A stretch of DNA of 64,000 bases from Trochalopteron elliotii (taxonomy: Eukaryota; Chordata; Aves; Passeriformes; Leiothrichidae). The position numbers and the translations under genes are program-made. How positions within the stretch are numbered: position 1 is the stretch's first letter; the number at the start of each line of letters is the position of its first letter. The stretch spans positions 182,016 to 246,015 of the forward strand of contig JANPWX010000158.1 of NCBI GenBank assembly GCA_024734555.1, written 5' to 3'. Positions 37,973 to 48,677 of this stretch are shown here, in pieces. The notes beneath the pieces are model-generated. The model was not told where the DNA came from. It searched no databases and saw nothing but the letters and a program-made list of their open reading frames with translations.

Positions 37973-38022
37973 CAGAGTCACCGAACCACAAAGGCTGGAA
38001 AAGACCACCAAGATCATATGTA
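37973..38022 (-). mobile_element. CR1 LINE 3' stub
   Basis: gtcaccgaaccacaaaggct followed by ggaaaagaccaccaagatca is the reverse complement of the CR1 3' tail. Only about 50 bp is recognisable, directly left of the LTR fragment at 38,065-38,344. Confidence 0.7.
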
Positions 38023-38064
38023 ACAGTTACTTGGGTAAACAAACATCATCACTCCAAACATCCC

Positions 38065-38344
38065 CCCTTCCTTCTTGTCCCAGCTTTCTGTGATGAGCAG
38101 GATGTGGTATGGTCTGGGATATGCCTTGGGTCAGTTGGGGTCATCTGTCCTGGCTGCATCTCTTCCCAGCAACTTGTGCACTCCCAGCCCTCTCACTGGT
38201 GGGGTGAGGAGCAAAAAAGGCCTTGGCTCTGTGCAAGCCCTGCTCAGCAATAATAGTACAATAATTTGTACTGTTTTCAGTGCAAATCCAAGCCACAGCC
38301 CCATGCCAGCCACTATGAAGAAAATTACCCCAACCAAAAACCAC
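38065..38344 (-). mobile_element. partial LTR, same avian ERV family group
   Basis: About 280 bp matching the U3 part of the LTR family seen at 431-997 in the same (minus) orientation: cttgtcccagctttctgtga, then cagttggggtcatctgtcct, ggctgcatct.ttcccagcaa, cttgtgcactcccagc, ggccttggctctgtgcaagc, ctgctcagcaataa, and finally atgaagaaaattacccc near the end. It diverges from the left-hand LTR enough to be a different subfamily. The R/U5 part is missing, so it is a truncated relic without coding sequence. Confidence 0.8.
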
Positions 38345-39083
38345 GAAGTGCATTTTCAAAAAGCACTTTATGTCAATAAGGAAAGTTTGAGCTGTGTTTT
38401 TTTTGGGTAGGTTTTTAATTTATTCTAATCAGCATTACTCATAAATTATCTATTAATTAATATGTGATATTTAGCAAGATCCTCTCAGCCATGTAGTCCA
38501 TTTAGCTTCACAGTTAATGCTAGCTGTCTTAATTGTAGGATACTTTGTCAACATTTAATCACTGGTACTTACTAATGTGGCATTGATGTGTTGGTATCTG
38601 TCCCAGTGCTATCAATCATGTGTGAGCAGCAAAGGCAGCTGTGACACCATTGCTCTCTGTCACATTATCAAGCCCCTGGGTTTTCTGGTTAGGGATGATG
38701 CTCACTTTGCTCTAAGCAGGCACTCTATCTCTCCAGTTCAACCCAATTTTTGTCATTGTCTACTTGAATAGACATCCTTGCAGCCTTCCGAGCCTTAGTC
38801 CCATAACTGCAGAATAAAGGTTGCTAGTTTCTGAAGGCAAAACTGATTGCTCCTTCACTGTTCCAAAAGCCTGCTCTTCCCTGATGTTACTCCCCTGAAA
38901 AGTCACGAAAAACCAAATGTTAATGACTGCAGCTTGAGAGCTAATAAAAAATTCAGTGTGTTGGACAAAATAAAGACCTTTTTTTATTATTTCTAGTAAC
39001 TAGATGCATTGTTTAATGTGCTGCAGAGTAAAAGTCTGTGTTTAATGGTTGTATCACAATTTTTTTCTCTCCTTTCCTTACAG
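38345..39083 (+). other. intron upstream of the terminal exon
   Basis: AT-rich sequence ending in a strong polypyrimidine tract and acceptor (ttttttctctcctttccttacag, AG at 39,082-39,083). Treated as intron because it abuts the terminal coding exon. No other feature is recognised in it. Confidence 0.5.
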
Positions 39084-39186
39084 TCTTTATGGCCGACACA
39101 TGCAGGCAAACCCTGAACCTCCAAAGAAGAACAATGACAAGTCAAAGAAGATCAGCCGTAAACCTCTGGCAGCCAAGAACAAATAA
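39084..39186 (+). CDS. terminal coding exon of an unidentified plus-strand gene
   Basis: The exon begins just after a very good acceptor at 39,082-39,083 and ends at TAA 39,184-39,186. With one base left from a split codon, the frame reads LYGRHMQANPEPPKK and continues as a lysine-rich tail ending LAAKNK: 33 residues, 8 lysines and one arginine in the last 22. A lysine sits at position -3 from the C-terminus but none at -4 or -5, so it is not a canonical KKXX or KXKXX ER-retrieval signal. The tail shows no membrane span or known domain. A second frame (ATG 39,089 to stop 39,262) is also open and would end in a hydrophobic segment. I prefer the first because it has balanced, hydrophilic, protein-like content and is followed by a well-formed 3' UTR. 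I do not recognise the protein family. Upstream exons should lie to the left on the plus strand. Confidence 0.55.
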
Positions 39187-39545
39187 GTGCCTAGTTTCTG
39201 CCTCTGTTGCATTGCTTTTGCTTGTGCCTACAGCATTTCTACACATTTCTTATTACATATAAGAAAGCAGGGATTAGAATTAAATGGAATTTACTATGTA
39301 TAATGATTTAGAAGATACTGGTAGAGGGAAACAAAATTACATATGGTCCTAACTATGGTCACATTTCTGTAGCCATTTAATATATCACTGTCAAATGTAT
39401 TTTAGCTTTTCTATTTATATGTATATTAATGTCCTCTCTTTGCATGTGTCACATCATCTTAATATAGGGGAGTTTGCACTTATACGATATTAAATTTCAT
39501 ATGATATTCCAAGTGATTTTAATAAAGCTCTTATTTGTATTGTTG
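39187..39545 (+). other. 3' UTR of the unidentified gene
   Basis: AT-rich sequence following the stop codon, about 360 nt long and ending just after the AATAAA at 39,521-39,526. An alternative ATTAAA lies at 39,489-39,494. The cleavage site is estimated, not observed. Confidence 0.5.
39521..39526 (+). terminator. polyadenylation signal AATAAA
   Basis: Canonical hexamer about 335 nt after the stop, followed by a U- and GU-rich stretch (ttatttgtattgttgtttag) expected of a downstream cleavage-stimulating element. Confidence 0.6.
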
Positions 39546-42371
39546 TTTAGTTTCTTCAGTAGGACTTCTGAATAGGAAATTCTCTGAGGAATGTATGTGT
39601 CCAGTTTCCTGTAATATGGTGATTTCTTCTGTAGGAATGTCGTAGCATTTTATCTGATCCAAGTTAGTTAAAATGCAAAGCATTCTGTTCAAGGAGTGAA
39701 ACATTTTGATCAGCTTCTTTTTCTTTTTTTATGTTGCTGTGGACTGCTCTTTTTGCCTTGAAGGTTATTTTGAAATCAAGGAGTAGGGAAGGGGAGAGAG
39801 GAAAAAAAAATTGTCTTTGTAGAGAGCTGCCAATTGCCAGACTCAGTTTGGGGAAGAGAACTTTGTCATTTGAAGAAACTGGTACTTCTGCCAATTTTTC
39901 AAGTGATTTTTTTTCTTTAGGCAGAAAACCCAAATAATGTGTTTAATCTCTGCTTAAAGTACTTATATTGAAGAGCTATTCCAAATGGCTTTTGAAAATG
40001 CCACAGGTTCTATATTTATCTATACAAAGCTGGCACCACAGCCAAGCTCAGGAACAGCAAATGGTTTAACAGCTCGAATAGTTTCAGGTTTTACCAATGG
40101 AGAAGAAAAATCTAAAATCTACAGACAGTGTTTCCCAAACAATTTTATTCTTAGGAGGGGAACAAGAGAACTCAAGGAACAAGAGCAGATATTCATACCT
40201 GGGTTGCTTGTGTCAAGACCTTCCTGCCCTTGATTTCCAACATAATGAATTTCATACCCAAGCAGCCCATTGCCGAGTGTCGGCTGCCATCCCATCCGGA
40301 CAGCAAGCTGGGAAGCATGCCCAGACTGCCAAGACAGGCCTGTTGTGTTCAGTGGGAAAAGAAAAGGTTTTAAATATCTCATGCTAGAAGTGATGGCTGT
40401 TGCAAAAGCCCATTTGAAGTTTCTGTTATCAGCACCAGCCTCTCAAGCACATTTAGGATTGCCCCAGTGTTTAGGTAACATGGTTGCTTTAGTCTGCAAA
40501 TAAATGTATTGACATGTATTTTGCAACAGATTTTTTTGAATTGGCAAGCAGAGCTAGGAGGTTGGCATCAAGCTTTCGACACACTTTAAGTGGTCTTCAG
40601 TACTTCAGAAGAAAGAGGCAGTCTTGGTAGGCAGATGGAGAACAGTAAAAATGGTAGACTTGTCAGGAACAGTCAATTCTATCTGTTGCAAGCTCTGCAG
40701 AGGATTTTCCAGACCCCTTAAGTGATCTGCCTAGGGAATAGGTCCAACTGAAACAGACCCGTGAAGGTACTAGGTGGGATGCATGTTAAGAATTTGCAGC
40801 AAAAACTAATGCCCATCTGGAATGCACACAACTAAATGTGGTGTAGGTATTAACACATGAGAGGGCCTACTGACAATAATAATCATGCTACAAAAAGTCC
40901 TGAAGAAACATCAATGAAATGTCAGAAGATCCCCAAACTACTATGATGGATTGGTTTTGGAACAAAATAAATAGCAAGGGCACATCTGTCAGGAAGGGGT
41001 GAAGGGGCTCTGGATCCTTCCCCAGCACTGAATGCTACCCCAGCCCTGGTCAAGGGCACTTCCTCAGGGCTGCACCACTACTCTCCAGACAGCTGCCAGC
41101 TTTGAGACTTGGTGACATTCTACATATTTCCAGCTGAAGTGGATTCATTAGTCTTCCAAAATCTCCCTGAGTACACACAGACATGGCTTTCTGTGAGTGG
41201 AGTGGCAATACAGTTTTCCTTTGATTTGAACAGGATTCCAGCCAGAGCTGAAGGTTCAGGTGATGTCTGAGACTGTGTCCGTCACCCACTCTGTGTCCTG
41301 GGGTTGAGGCAAAAAGAAGTTGCTACAGGGCTACAAGTGTCTCAAAGCGTGGAGCAGTGTCTCTAATGTAAAATTCAAAGCTTGTTGGGGAAGGCCTGAT
41401 GATGTTATTGGTGGGAAGCTACAGCACTGTTTTAAAATAAGCTTATGGTTTTCAAGCATTAGTCAGACTTTCATTAACTGCAGTTGCAAATTTTGAAAGT
41501 GTTGAAAGAGTCATGCAAGCTCTCCTCTGCAGGATTGCAAAGTATTGATTGGAACATTCTTGTGTGATCATAGCAAAAAAATCCACCCAACCTTCCCACT
41601 TCTTCCCTCATGAAGGAGGAAGAAACACAGTTTTGACAAGCAAAAGCAGGAATGAAGGGCCTGGGGAAGAATAAGTGAAAAGCATAAAGATGAGAAGGAT
41701 AAAAGAAATCTAAAGGGAGAAGTACTATACTGAAGATGGTGGCAGATGGGGGGAAAAAGAAGTTTCTTGAAAAGAAAAATGAAAACATAAGATAATGATC
41801 TCAGAAGATGATGAAAACCTGAAATGCATAAAGCTTTACAAACAAAAAACAAAATGGGTTGTAAAGGAATGCTCTTCAGAGGTGCAGGGCAGATTAAAAG
41901 ACAAGGAAAAGAAGAGCAAGCTATCTGGGATGTAATGTGCTAAGGTTTTAGTGTTTCTAAAAATGTGCCAACTTCTTAGAGCAAACTACACAACAGTTTT
42001 AATGTGAGTATGATGATTTTATGTATCTGTTCTCTAAGGTCATTCCTTTTTTAATATTTAAAAACAATGTTATATTTTACTGGGTCACATTTATTTCCCC
42101 GTTGTACTCAAGGAAAGGAGTTGCTGTGTCTTATTGTAGTGAATCATTTAATGAGCAGTGCAGCTCATGATGGTCCCCATGGTCATTTCTCCAGAGGATC
42201 CATCAAACTGAGGCCCCTTCCAATGAGTCCTTGGTTGCTGCACCCAGGTGAGCCCTTGTGCTGTGCCAGCTCTGGAAAAGCTGCTCTTTGCTCCACTGAT
42301 CAGTATTGTTTCACTGGCCTAACTGAAAATGAGATCCCTGATCCCAAGTTGCCTTGAAGAGGGCATCTTTG
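39546..42371. other. intergenic, no supported gene
   Basis: No exon is recognised. It contains a purine-rich plus strand between about 41,630 and 41,930. Short minus-strand frames rich in Phe and Ser there reflect composition. Confidence 0.45.
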
Positions 42372-42442
42372 CCATCCATCCATCCATCCATCCATCCATT
42401 CATTCATTCATTCATTCATTCATTCATTCATTCATTCATTCA
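42372..42442 (+). repeat. compound microsatellite (CCAT)7(TCAT)10
   Basis: Seven CCAT units (42,372-42,399) pass without interruption into ten TCAT units (42,400-42,439) plus a partial unit. The units differ by one base, so the array looks like one repeat that changed unit by a single C to T step and then expanded. Confidence 0.95.
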
Positions 42443-43100
42443 GGGTCACTTGTTCAGGTTGCCTCTTAGAGCCACCCTCTCATACAGCCAACAACAGCAT
42501 GCCCCTTCGAGGGGAGAAAATTATTCCTGTGAAGAGAAAATTTGGTTTTTTACAGCTTTCCTGTACCTGGGAGCTCTTTGAAAACAGTTATGCTGGTAAT
42601 TCTCTGTTTTGATTTTGCATACAGTGAACTGGAAAGAGTATAGCAAATTTTTTGTGTACTATACACCCTGACAGAAGAAACCTTTTAAAATTAGCATAAA
42701 CCTCACATGCTGTGCCTGTGCAAAGAGTGGCCTGGGGAACTAATGTTCCTTGCTAAGGATAGAGCAAAATTGAACCAGAGAACTTTCTTGTGCAGGCACC
42801 ATTCACAGTTTTCTTGTACTTAACGGTGTCAACCCTGTATTGCCTTCTGCAGTCCTCTTGATGAACAGGTGACAGTTATAAAAAAAAAAAAATCTCAGTT
42901 CTGAGAAAATGAGCACTGCTCTTACTCTCTTTCTTACTTTAAAAATCTGTGAGGAACAGCAACTCTGATTTTAAAGTTTCACCTTTTTGTGATTGCTAGT
43001 CTAGGAATAAGTTTTCTATGGAGTCACTGGTGTTCAAGCACCTTTATTTTGGTTTTAGTCAGGTCTTTCATGTTAAGGAAATGACAGTAGCATCTTCTTA
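42443..43100. other. intergenic, nothing recognised
   Basis: Unique-looking sequence with a 12-base A run near 42,881. No gene or repeat family is recognised. Confidence 0.45.
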
Positions 43101-46100
43101 TCCATTAGCTTCCATCCTTACACCTGGCAAATCACAGCAGCAGTATGGGAGTTTCTCCTGAACTGGCAGCTTGTTCCAAGGTGTGGTGCAAGCCAGTGTG
43201 GCCCTCGCCTCTCCTCCCTCCAGCACTGTCTGTACTCGCCATCCTCCTCCTTTGGGCTCTCCCCACCATCACTACACGGGGCTGGATCCTGGGCTTCTGG
43301 AGGAGCTGAAGAGAGAAAAATCTTCCTCCTGTTTCTGCTTGACTCTCTGCTCCCAGGAAGCATAGTGAGGTCAGGAGGCACTTCCATCTCCAGCAGTTCT
43401 TGTGTTCCACACTGGCTTATGGCTTGGGGCTGGTAGGAAAGCTGGGAGGCCAAGTCTGTGCCATCCCCACACTTGCTGAGCAGCAGGAGCTCCAGAGACG
43501 GGGAATATTTCCAGTTTGTAGCGGGTGGTAACTGTTAATATCCTCATGACAACCAGGAGGAGTGAGATTGTCATCGGTTATATTAGTTAATTTTGTAAAT
43601 ATTAAGAATTTCTAGGATTATGGCACAGGATGTGAGCTGTCAACTTGCTTTATCTTCCTCCTACTCCTTCTTGTAATGACACATCTTTTACACTCTCAGA
43701 TTCATGCCATGTGTTGGTTACCTTGCACTGACACCGGGACTGGCAGGTGTTCTGGGATGAAACCATGATAACCTCCCAAAGTTAGACTTTCTTCCCCTCC
43801 TGGGTACTTTGTTTCCTCTTATCTAAGGGGAAGTAATTTGCCTGTAAAGAGCAGTGATTTATAAATCTCTGGTTGGTTTCCATCCAGCGCTGCTGCCAAA
43901 GCTGCTGCCATTGGCACAGCTGAGCTCCTGCTTCCCCTTCCAGCTCACCTGTGAGTGCCTTAGGCAGGCACTGCCACTCCAGTCCCCCGTGGAGCAGGAG
44001 TTGAGTTACAGCTCACAAGGAACCATATCCCTGCTGTGAGAAAGCCCTGAAAAATGACATTTTTACAATGTGTCTCAAGAGCAAAACTTCAGCCGTATTT
44101 TTAGATCAAGAAGCACGGCAATTGCGCGAGTACCAGTCACAGGAGTCACCCCTGCAGCTTGATGGACGTGTTCAGAGGCAGCTTCAGCGGCAAGGTGTGA
44201 CTGGGGGCAGAGCATGGGGGAAAGTGGCTTTTCCAGGGCACTCGCTTCTCACCTTGGCTCCCTTGCTGCAGGCGAGAGCCTCTTTGCTGCTCTGCCCAGC
44301 TCCTGTGCCACTGGCAGCCCTGAACGTACAGCCAGTGCTCGGCCAAGCAGTGATGAGCCCCAGGCTGAATGTACATTTCACGATTTTCCTGATATCCCAG
44401 TTATTTAAGGTAGTGTTTCAAATGACCTGGTGCTGGGGCGGCCCCCTAGGCAGGAGCATGGGAGCATGGCTGTGTCCAGCTGGGTGCTGGCAGGGGGACA
44501 AGCTGCACATCATCCAGGGGTGATCCATGCCTGCAGCTGGTGCTTTGCAAGCCCTGGACTGAATAGCCCCACTGTTTCAGTGATCATCTAAATGGGGTGC
44601 CCTCTCCCAGGGTGGCCATCCTGCAGGTCCCCAGGCAGTCTTGTCCTGTACCCGAGCCCGGGCAATGCTGTGCTTCTCCTGGTTTTGGTTGGAATCTTTG
44701 CTTTGCCAGCATGGAAATTGCGGGCTGCTGGCAGTGTAATTCCCAGCGACAGGAAGCTACTGCCAGGCAGAGCCTGAGGAACAGGGACACCTCCTGCCCT
44801 GGGGATGGCCCCTGCCATCCTCCCGTGAAACCCAGCACCCACGGGAGCCACACCGAGCACGGTCAGCACCACTCTCCAGGAACGAAGTGCTCCAGAAAAA
44901 GTCCTGGTGGGGCTAGGAAGGAACCGCTTGTGGGGCTCAGCGCGGCAGTGCCTCGGCAAGGAGCAGCCAGAGGAGAGCAGAGCCAAAGAGTTGCTCTGAG
45001 GCTCGACCTGCAACACGGAGCGCTGCTGGAGACGGGGTGGGTCGTGCTGGGTGGGTGGCTCAGATTCTATGTAGGAGAGTGGATTTTAACTTAATACTGG
45101 ATGCTGTTTGCCCTCCAGTTGTGTCGTTTAGGATGTAACAGCAGTGGCTTGGAAGACTGGTGGTCTTGTCGACTGCCCCCTCACAGCGGTGGGGTTTAGA
45201 AACCATATTGTTGGTGGCCTGATCTGAGCATTCTCAGCCACTTTGCTCTCATATCAATCCAAATCCTTTATTTTAGGGAGCTACAAACATGCCTGGCACA
45301 TGTGATTTCCCAACATCACACAGAGGTGAGCGTTTGTGTTTGAGATGGAAGAGAGCACTGATTTGGAGGAATGCAGTGCATGGGTAGTTCCTGGGATATG
45401 ATTTTTCCATCCAGGCTGTACAACGGGACTTTCCTGTTTTCATTTCTGGTCAGTTTAGGCTACTCGAAAGATTTCTGCTCTGCCAGTTTATACCGAGAGA
45501 CTCATTAAACACCTTGTGGATCAGACATTCAATACTAATCCGCTCTGAGGGCAGAGACAAAAATCAAAGCTTTGATTTCAGTCCCGGTACCTTGCAGATA
45601 CCGTGTGTGCCTGGGGTCCAGCTTCCAGCGTCTCCGAGCTGCCCGTGTAGCCGGCAGGATGCCCGGCAGCACCTCGGGATGCACTTTCCGCCTGTACCAG
45701 CAGTGGGGGCAAGAATACAGCCGGAGAGGAGAGGGAGGGAACACCAGAGCGGATCTGAAATTCAGGCCTGAAATCCTGTTCATTCCCCGTGTTGCTGTTA
45801 CAAAGACATGCCGAGACAGTTCACAGTGAGCACGACTGTCACCCCCAGGCTTGGCAGGGTGTCCCCAGGGAGGCTTCTGGTATTTCCTTTCCCCTCACTT
45901 TGCTTTTACATCAACTCCGCCAATTAAGCAACCAAATAATTCAGAGGCAGCCATGTGGCACCGAGTGCTGTAACTATGGCTAAAAATAACCCCAAAGCCT
46001 CGGGAAAAACAGCTCCAAGAAGTGTGCACCAAGCCGAGCTCCGCTGTGGTGTGTGTGAAGGGTATCACAGCCCTGGCTGTTCCATTTGGGGGGCAGCCAG

Positions 46101-46330
46101 ACCCTGCCCGTGGCTGGATTTGAGAGCAGTGATGCTCCTCTGCACCTCTCCCCAGGAGAGCCCCAGGTGCCGTGGGGCTGGGGCTGCTGGGGCAGAGCAG
46201 AGAGCTGCACGGGGGCCCCCAGGCACGAAGGGCTCTGGACCATCACCTGGAGCCACCTTTTCTATCCCGAGGCAAGCACTGGCTTAGAAACGGCTTCATG
46301 AGCTGGGTCTGGGTTTTGGACCTGTGGTTG
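43101..46330. other. GC-richer intergenic block
   Basis: Visibly richer in G and C than both flanks, with a CpG-containing patch around 45,580-45,740. The higher GC content lets many 60-160-residue frames stay open in several frames on both strands (43,118-46,300). None has recognised domains, they overlap one another in opposite directions, and none has splice context, so I call no gene here. A palindromic TCF/LEF-like site lies at 45,561-45,578. Confidence 0.5.
45561..45578. promoter_or_regulatory. 18-bp palindrome with two head-to-head TCF/LEF-like sites
   Basis: AAATCAAAGCTTTGATTT is a perfect palindrome containing ATCAAAG and CTTTGAT, each matching the TCF/LEF core (CTTTGA/T). It lies at the left edge of a CpG-richer patch. 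Binding is inferred from the motif only. Confidence 0.45.
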
Positions 46331-48652
46331 TTGGCTTTGCAAACCAGGAAAGATGGAGTAAAACTTACCATTCCTTAGAAAGAAAACAGAAACACACAAG
46401 TAAAAAATACTGAAAAATACTTTCTCTGAAGTCCTTGAAATTACAAACCTAATGGGTTTGGGAGAAGAATGGAATTTCTTTGGAGTAAATAAGAAACCAG
46501 GGAAGGCCAGGCCATCTGGTGTAGCTCCACAGCTAGACCCATGCCTCCACCAGGTACAGGTGGTTATTAAAAAAATAGAACAGTGCATCCAGTTTTGCAT
46601 AGAAGTTTTCTGTTCTTGTAAACCAAATGCAATTAATCATTACATTTATCTACAGGGTGTTCTATAAAATCAATAAGCGCTGCATAGCAGTCAAAATATG
46701 ACAAGGCACTTAAACTTTGCCAACTCAATCCAATTAATTATATCTTTGTTAGAAAAAACAGTGATTTTTATAGTGTCAGGTGGCTCTTCAAGGTCCATAA
46801 TACAAGCTTGATATAAGCTCATTGATTTTTACTTTATGATTTCCAGCTGAAAGCAAATAGAGATCACTCGCTTTATAAAACTGTGAAAAAATGTGTGTAT
46901 TTAACATACCAATATTATTTATAAGCAGCAGCTAATATTTAATTGCCTCTTGTATGTCTTGATAAAAGTGGTTCATGATTCAGCCCTCTCAGATGTTCAG
47001 AGGATGTTCTTCTACATTATTGCTATCGTCATTTGTCTTTCCCCTCTGACATGTGCAGTTTTTTATGCAGGAAAACTCTGTAGATGAGGCTCACCAACAA
47101 GCAGGAGAGCAGCCTGAATACCTATGAGGTGTCATTGCAAACAAACACTGCTGGACATCCCTGCCTGGCTCTACCACCTTTTTTTACAGCAGCCTGGGAA
47201 CTTACAAGGCAGAAATGAGACCAGAGGACCCTGGCATATGCAAGAGTGGAGCTGCAGGTTGATAAATACACTCGATGTGTAGGGCTTTTGAGGAAGGGAA
47301 AGCTTAGCAGGTGGTAAGGATTTTCAGGGTGACAAGTAGAGGCAGAAAGGTTTTCTCTGGAGTAGGGATTGCAAGGGTGGCAAGAAGAACTCTGGGGTTT
47401 GTTGGGTGTTCATGAAGCTCACTAACCCTCTGGAAAAGGAAAGGTAAGAGGCAAATACTGCAAAGATAAATTCGCAGCAGGCAGTGGGCAGCATTGAACC
47501 CATCTCCTCTCAGTGCAGGATGGTGCTGCTCCAAGGTCCTCAGGACCTGCATGCAGATCTCTCTGGTGAGTCAGTGCCACATTTTTCTTAGAAACAGTCC
47601 TAGAGAGGCCACATTGGTAAGTGTAAAACAATCCCCTAATAATAGCAAACACTTGGGTTTTTCTGTTTTATTGTCATTAATAAGAGACTCGTGATAGAAG
47701 TCTGAATATATGAGGGAAAGATGAGTCAAACTGCTTCTGTCCCATTGATGCCCAGATCTTCCCAAAACTAAGGGGAGTGCCCGCAGAATCAGGATCTGGG
47801 CTTTTGAAGAAAAAGATGAAAAGTGAAGAGAAGACTAAGTTTTGTTTCCTTTGCAAAGCATGACTCTTGTTTTCAGTTAGAATGCATCAGATACAGATGA
47901 AAACAGAAAATAAAGTTGCATTTTCACAGTAGTTATTTGCAGTTCCATGGTGCACTGCTCCTCCTTCCTGAGATGCCCTGCCTAGCCAAGGTAATGCCAG
48001 CACTGGGATGTCACTGGTACACATGAGAGGTTGCCACCCATCACCAGCAGACAAGGAGGTTGTTTAGGGGCCTTGGAGCCAGGCACAGAGCCGTGTCTGG
48101 AAGAGGGTAAGCCTCTGCCACAGCAAGGAACCTTCAAAGGCAGCAAGTAGGGCTGCTGCCATCCCCAGGGTGCAGGCACCTGGTCTTGGCTCACAGGGAC
48201 AGAGGACTCAGTGGCAGGAGCTACTTGTGATGTATCACAGGATATAAAGGTCTTCACACCCCTGTGAGCACAAGTCTTCAGGGAGGTGCATTGTATCAAC
48301 CACAGAGAAAAGCTGGGCTCAGTCTTAAACTTTTCCTTTCCCCCCTTCCCTTGGGTTTTGGACACTGGAAGAAATATACCAGGGTGAATAATTAGATGAG
48401 TCTCAAGCCAGTTTTTTGATGGTATTGAAATCAGCCAGGTTAACGGGAGTTCCTCAATCCACCAACAGGGGAAGGGAGGAAGAAGCTGTGACAGGAGGAG
48501 ATGATTAGCAGATGGCACTGGGGAGAGCCCAGCCCAAGGCAGAAAAGCTGCTGCAGAGCCTGCCCCTCTCACAAATGCAGAGACTTTCCAGAGATGGACA
48601 GTTCAGTCCTGGCCAGGATTAAGTGCAAGCACACATAATGGAGGATTCAGTG
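46331..48652. other. intergenic, with an AT-rich stretch resembling a conserved element
   Basis: 46,600-46,990 is AT-rich, free of simple repeats and dense in homeodomain-type words (attaatcatt, ccaattaattatat), which is typical of vertebrate conserved non-coding elements. The rest is unremarkable. The 196-residue minus-strand frame at 47,982-48,572 has no recognised domain. Confidence 0.35.
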
Positions 48653-48677
48653 CCCCCCCCCCACCCCACCCCCCCCA
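48653..48677 (-). repeat. C-run cluster, G-quadruplex potential on minus strand
   Basis: Ten C, A, four C, A, eight C, A. The minus strand therefore carries three long G runs with one-base spacers, enough guanines to fold a quadruplex. Confidence 0.8.

Noticed and set aside
43118..46300. Many 60-165-residue frames on both strands
   Set aside because: They overlap in opposite directions in a GC-rich block, none shows recognised domains, and none has a matching acceptor and donor pair.
47982..48572. 196-residue minus-strand frame
   Set aside because: No domain, signal or splice context is recognised. The composition is that of local GC-richer non-coding DNA, and a vertebrate gene is unlikely to be a single unrecognised frame here.
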